Source of the DNA: Acuticoccus kalidii
GTDB lineage: Bacteria > Pseudomonadota > Alphaproteobacteria > Rhizobiales > Amorphaceae
Assembly (NCBI RefSeq): GCF_021556395.1
Contig: NZ_JAKGCS010000015.1
Coordinates: 372,001 to 436,000, forward strand
Direction: 5' to 3'
DNA: 64,000 nt
The position numbers and the translations under genes are program-made. Positions 61,283 to 64,000 of this stretch are shown in pieces; within the stretch, counting starts at the first letter, position 1, and every line of letters starts with the position of its first letter. The notes under the pieces were generated by a model. That model made no database searches. It saw nothing but the letters and a program-made list of their open reading frames with translations, and was not told the DNA's origin.

Positions 61283-63831
61283 CGCCGGCGCCACACGACG
61301 CGGCCGGGACGGACGCCGCATGGTGGGCCCTCACCGCCGAGGACGCGATGTCGCGTCTCGGCAGCGGGCCGGACGGACTGACCGCGACCGAGGCCGCCGC
61401 GCGGCTCGCGCGGACCGGGGCGAACGCGCTGCGGCCGGGGAGCGGCACCGGCCTCCTCGGCCTCGCGCTGCGCCAGGTGGCGAACCCGGTGATGCTCGTC
61501 CTCGTCGGCGCCGCTCTGGTGTCGAGCGCCCTGCGCCAATGGATCGACGCCGCAATCATCCTCACCATCGTGATCGGCAGCGCGCTTCTCGGCCTCGTTC
61601 AGGAGCACCGCGCCTCGCGCGCCGTCGCGCGGCTGAAGGCCCGTCTCGCCCTCAAGGCGAGCGTCATGCGCGACGGCCGCGTCGCGGAGATCGCAAGCAG
61701 CGCGATCGTGCCCGGCGACGTCGTCCTCCTCTCGGCCGGAAGCCTCGTGCCGGCCGACGGGCTGATCCTCGAGGCGGCGGATCTCTTCGTGATCCAGTCG
61801 GCCCTCACCGGCGAGCCGGAGGCGGCGCGTAAATATCCCGGTCCCGTGGCGGCGACCGCCGGGCTCGCGGAACGGACCGACGCCGTGTTCACCGGCACCT
61901 CGGTCCGCTCCGGCACGGGGCGCTTTCTCGCCGTCGCCACCGGCGAAGCGACCGAATATGCCGCCATCGCGGGCCGTCTCCGGCTCGCCGCGCCGGAAAC
62001 CGAGTTCGCCCGCGGGCTGCGGCGCTATGGCGACCTCCTCACCCGCGTGATGCTGGTGATGGTCCTCGTCGTGTTCGCGGCCAACGTCTTCCTGGAGCGG
62101 CCGCCGATCGATTCGCTCCTCTTCGCCATCGCCCTCGCGGTCGGCATGTCGCCGGAGCTGCTGCCGGCGGTCGTCAGCGTGACGCTCGCGAGCGGCGCGC
62201 GGCGGATGGCGGCGCGCGGGGTCATCGTGCGCCGGCTCGACGCGATCGAGAATCTCGGCTCCATGGAGATCCTGTGCACCGACAAGACGGGAACGCTGAC
62301 GCGTGGGGTCATGGCGGTCGAGGCGGCGCTCGACCCGGACGGCGCGCCTTCGGACCGGGTTCTGCGGCTCGCCATCCTCAATGCGAGCCTTCAGGCCGGC
62401 CTCGCGAACCCCCTCGACGACGCGCTGGTCGAGCGCGGACGGACGGCCGGTATCGACATCTCCGGTTATGAGAAGGTCGACGAAGTGCCCTACGACTTCA
62501 CCCGGCGGCGGCTCAGCGTGGTGGTGACCGACGGCACCCATGAGACGGTGATGCTGACGAAGGGCGCGCTGCGCGAAGTCCTCGATGTCTGCGCGACGCT
62601 GCGCACGGCGGACGGATGCGTCCCGATCGACGCCGCGCGCCGTGGCGCGATCGAGGCGCTGTTCGCGGACCGTAGCGCGGCGGGTCTGCGCGTCCTCGGG
62701 GTCGCGAGCCGTCCGCTGCCCGCCGCGGCACGCGTCCATCGCACCGACGAGACCATGATGACCTTCGAAGGCTTTCTCACCTTCCTCGATCCGCCGAAAA
62801 CGGGCGCACGCGAGACGCTCGCGGCCCTCGCCGCGCGGGGCGTCGCCACCAAGGTGATCACGGGCGACAATCGCCTCGTCGCCCGCCACATCGCCGAGGC
62901 GGTCGGCCTGTCGGTCCACCGTGTCGTGACCGGGCGGGACCTCGCCGCGCTGCGCGAGGAGGCGCTCTGGCGCGTCGCCGAGGACGTCGACGTCTTCGCC
63001 GAGATCGACCCGGCGCAGAAGGAGCGCATCATCCTCGCTTTGCGCCGAGGCGGCCACGTGGTCGGCTATCTCGGGGACGGCATCAACGACGCCCCCGCGC
63101 TTCACGCGGCGGACGTCGGCATCTCGGTCGATAGCGCGGTGGACGTCGCGCGCGAGGCGGCCGATTTCGTCCTCCTCCAGCCCGACCTCGCCGTCCTCGC
63201 GGAGGGCATCGCGGAAGGCCGCCGCACGTTCGGCAACACGTTGAAATATATCTCGATCACCACCAGCGCCAATCTCGGCAACATGGTGTCGATGGCCCTC
63301 GCCTCGCTGGTGCTGCCCTTCCTGCCGCTGCTCGTCAAGCAGATCCTCCTCAACAACTTCCTGTCGGACTTTCCCGGCATGGCGATCGCCAGCGACCGGG
63401 TGGACCCCGAAGTGCTCGCCGCGCCGCATCGGTGGGACATGGGGAAGGTGACACGGGTGATGCTCGTCTTCGGCCTCGTCAGCTCGGCGTTCGACGTCCT
63501 GACCTTCTGGCTGTTGCTCGGCCCGTTCGAGGCGGATGCGGCGCTCTTCCGCACCGGCTGGTTCGTGGAATCGACGCTGACGGCGCTGCTCATCGTCTAC
63601 GTCATTCGCACGTGGCGACCGGCATGGGCGAGCCAACCTGGGCGCCTCCTGTCGGCCTCGACCGCTGCGGTCGCCGCCTTCGCCCTTGCGATCCCCTATC
63701 TGCCGGGGGCCGATCTCATGGGCTTCGTGCCGCTTCCGTGGCCGCTGGTCATGTCACTTCTCGCCGTCACGGCGCTCTATGTCGCCGCTTCGGAAATGGC
63801 GAAATGGTGGTTTGCCGATATGATGCGTTGA
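61279..63831 (+). CDS. mgtA: MgtA-type (P3B) P-type ATPase
   Basis: 850 residues. Actuator motif LTGEPEAARK near 178, phosphorylated Asp335 in CTDKTGTLTRG, hinge GDGINDAPAL near 600, and the C-terminal LLNNFLSDFPGMAIASDRVD. The stretch MSPELLPAVVSVTLASGARRMA before the phosphorylation site is typical of MgtA/MgtB Mg2+ importers. Unusually, it is translationally coupled (ATGA) to an ABC-2 exporter gene instead of standing alone. The ion is inferred from the family; the context may mean a different cargo. The frame upstream to 60088 is a shadow. Confidence 0.88.
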   Translation: MTPAPHDAAGTDAAWWALTAEDAMSRLGSGPDGLTATEAAARLARTGANALRPGSGTGLLGLALRQVANPVMLVLVGAALVSSALRQWIDAAIILTIVIGSALLGLVQEHRASRAVARLKARLALKASVMRDGRVAEIASSAIVPGDVVLLSAGSLVPADGLILEAADLFVIQSALTGEPEAARKYPGPVAATAGLAERTDAVFTGTSVRSGTGRFLAVATGEATEYAAIAGRLRLAAPETEFARGLRRYGDLLTRVMLVMVLVVFAANVFLERPPIDSLLFAIALAVGMSPELLPAVVSVTLASGARRMAARGVIVRRLDAIENLGSMEILCTDKTGTLTRGVMAVEAALDPDGAPSDRVLRLAILNASLQAGLANPLDDALVERGRTAGIDISGYEKVDEVPYDFTRRRLSVVVTDGTHETVMLTKGALREVLDVCATLRTADGCVPIDAARRGAIEALFADRSAAGLRVLGVASRPLPAAARVHRTDETMMTFEGFLTFLDPPKTGARETLAALAARGVATKVITGDNRLVARHIAEAVGLSVHRVVTGRDLAALREEALWRVAEDVDVFAEIDPAQKERIILALRRGGHVVGYLGDGINDAPALHAADVGISVDSAVDVAREAADFVLLQPDLAVLAEGIAEGRRTFGNTLKYISITTSANLGNMVSMALASLVLPFLPLLVKQILLNNFLSDFPGMAIASDRVDPEVLAAPHRWDMGKVTRVMLVFGLVSSAFDVLTFWLLLGPFEADAALFRTGWFVESTLTALLIVYVIRTWRPAWASQPGRLLSASTAAVAAFALAIPYLPGADLMGFVPLPWPLVMSLLAVTALYVAASEMAKWWFADMMR

Positions 63832-63897
63832 GCGCGGGACGCGCCTCCCATCGCGCGCGTCACCGCGCGGGCCGGCGCACGCGGCGAGGGGCTTCGC

Positions 63898-64000
63898 ATG
63901 TTCGAGTTCTTCCGGCATCCGCTCGAAATCGCGACCTCGCGGCTGTCCGAGGTCGCCCTCCTCTTTGCCATGCCCTTCGTTCGCGAGGAGGTGGCGATCG
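63898..64000 (+). CDS. N-terminus of an unidentified protein, cut by the window edge
   Basis: 34 complete codons starting at an ATG preceded by GAGGGG. It begins MFEFFRHPLEIATSRLSEVA and remains open at the right edge. The segment is amphipathic to hydrophobic, and I cannot assign a family from so little. It is on the same strand as the exporter/P-type ATPase genes, 66 bases downstream. Confidence 0.5.
   Translation, partial: MFEFFRHPLEIATSRLSEVALLFAMPFVREEVAI

Overview
The window is a dense, GC-rich chromosomal segment of an alphaproteobacterium, most likely of the Hyphomicrobiales/Rhodobacterales type. The evidence is the heavy use of TRAP transporters, GTG/TTG starts, an ExoD-family protein, FCD-GntR and LysR regulators, and many ATGA/GTGA start-stop overlaps. 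I see no rRNA, tRNA, CRISPR array, insertion sequence or phage gene. Many start codons below were moved from the longest reading frame to one that has a Shine-Dalgarno (SD) sequence, a signal peptide or an operon junction.

Layout. 1-9.4 kb: a truncated glycosyltransferase, ExoD and TerC membrane proteins, three alpha/beta hydrolases, an AI-2E-family transporter and a cyclic-nucleotide-domain/thioredoxin-reductase-like flavoprotein. 9.4-13 kb: a ribose-type ABC importer. 13.4-15.9 kb: an amidase broken by a one-base frameshift, a glutaredoxin 2 and a small muconolactone-isomerase-like protein. 15.9-19.5 kb: an SDR plus a DctPQM TRAP transporter. 19.9-21 kb: an orphan GH8 cellulase (BcsZ). 21.3-29.2 kb: a complete Kdp high-affinity potassium system (an extra 27-residue membrane peptide, then kdpF, A, B, C, D, E). 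29.2-33.6 kb: an RTX/beta-helix protein, an AbrB-family membrane protein, an HD-domain protein and RidA. 33.2-37.7 kb: a second TRAP transporter with a divergent LysR gene.

37.8-49.5 kb is the most interesting part. It is a ten-gene, one-strand operon: TAXI binding protein, fused TRAP permease, two CaiB/BaiF CoA-transferases, a thiolase-like protein without the usual nucleophilic Cys, its DUF35 partner, a GntR regulator, and LeuC, LeuD and LeuB paralogues. An SDR is transcribed divergently from a shared AT-rich palindromic promoter region. The set reads as uptake, CoA activation, C-C cleavage and isomerisation/oxidative decarboxylation of an unknown organic acid.

49.5-54.5 kb holds an HdeD-family protein, a Ni/Co efflux module (NreB-like MFS protein with a His-rich tail, RcnR/CsoR-type repressor, C6/G6 palindromic operator), a PaiB-like flavin protein, an aspartate-dehydrogenase-like enzyme and a WcaF-like acetyltransferase. 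55-64 kb holds two small exported proteins, then a tightly coupled run of HlyD adaptor, two ABC ATPases, two ABC-2 permeases and an MgtA-type P-type ATPase. The window ends in the first codons of another gene.
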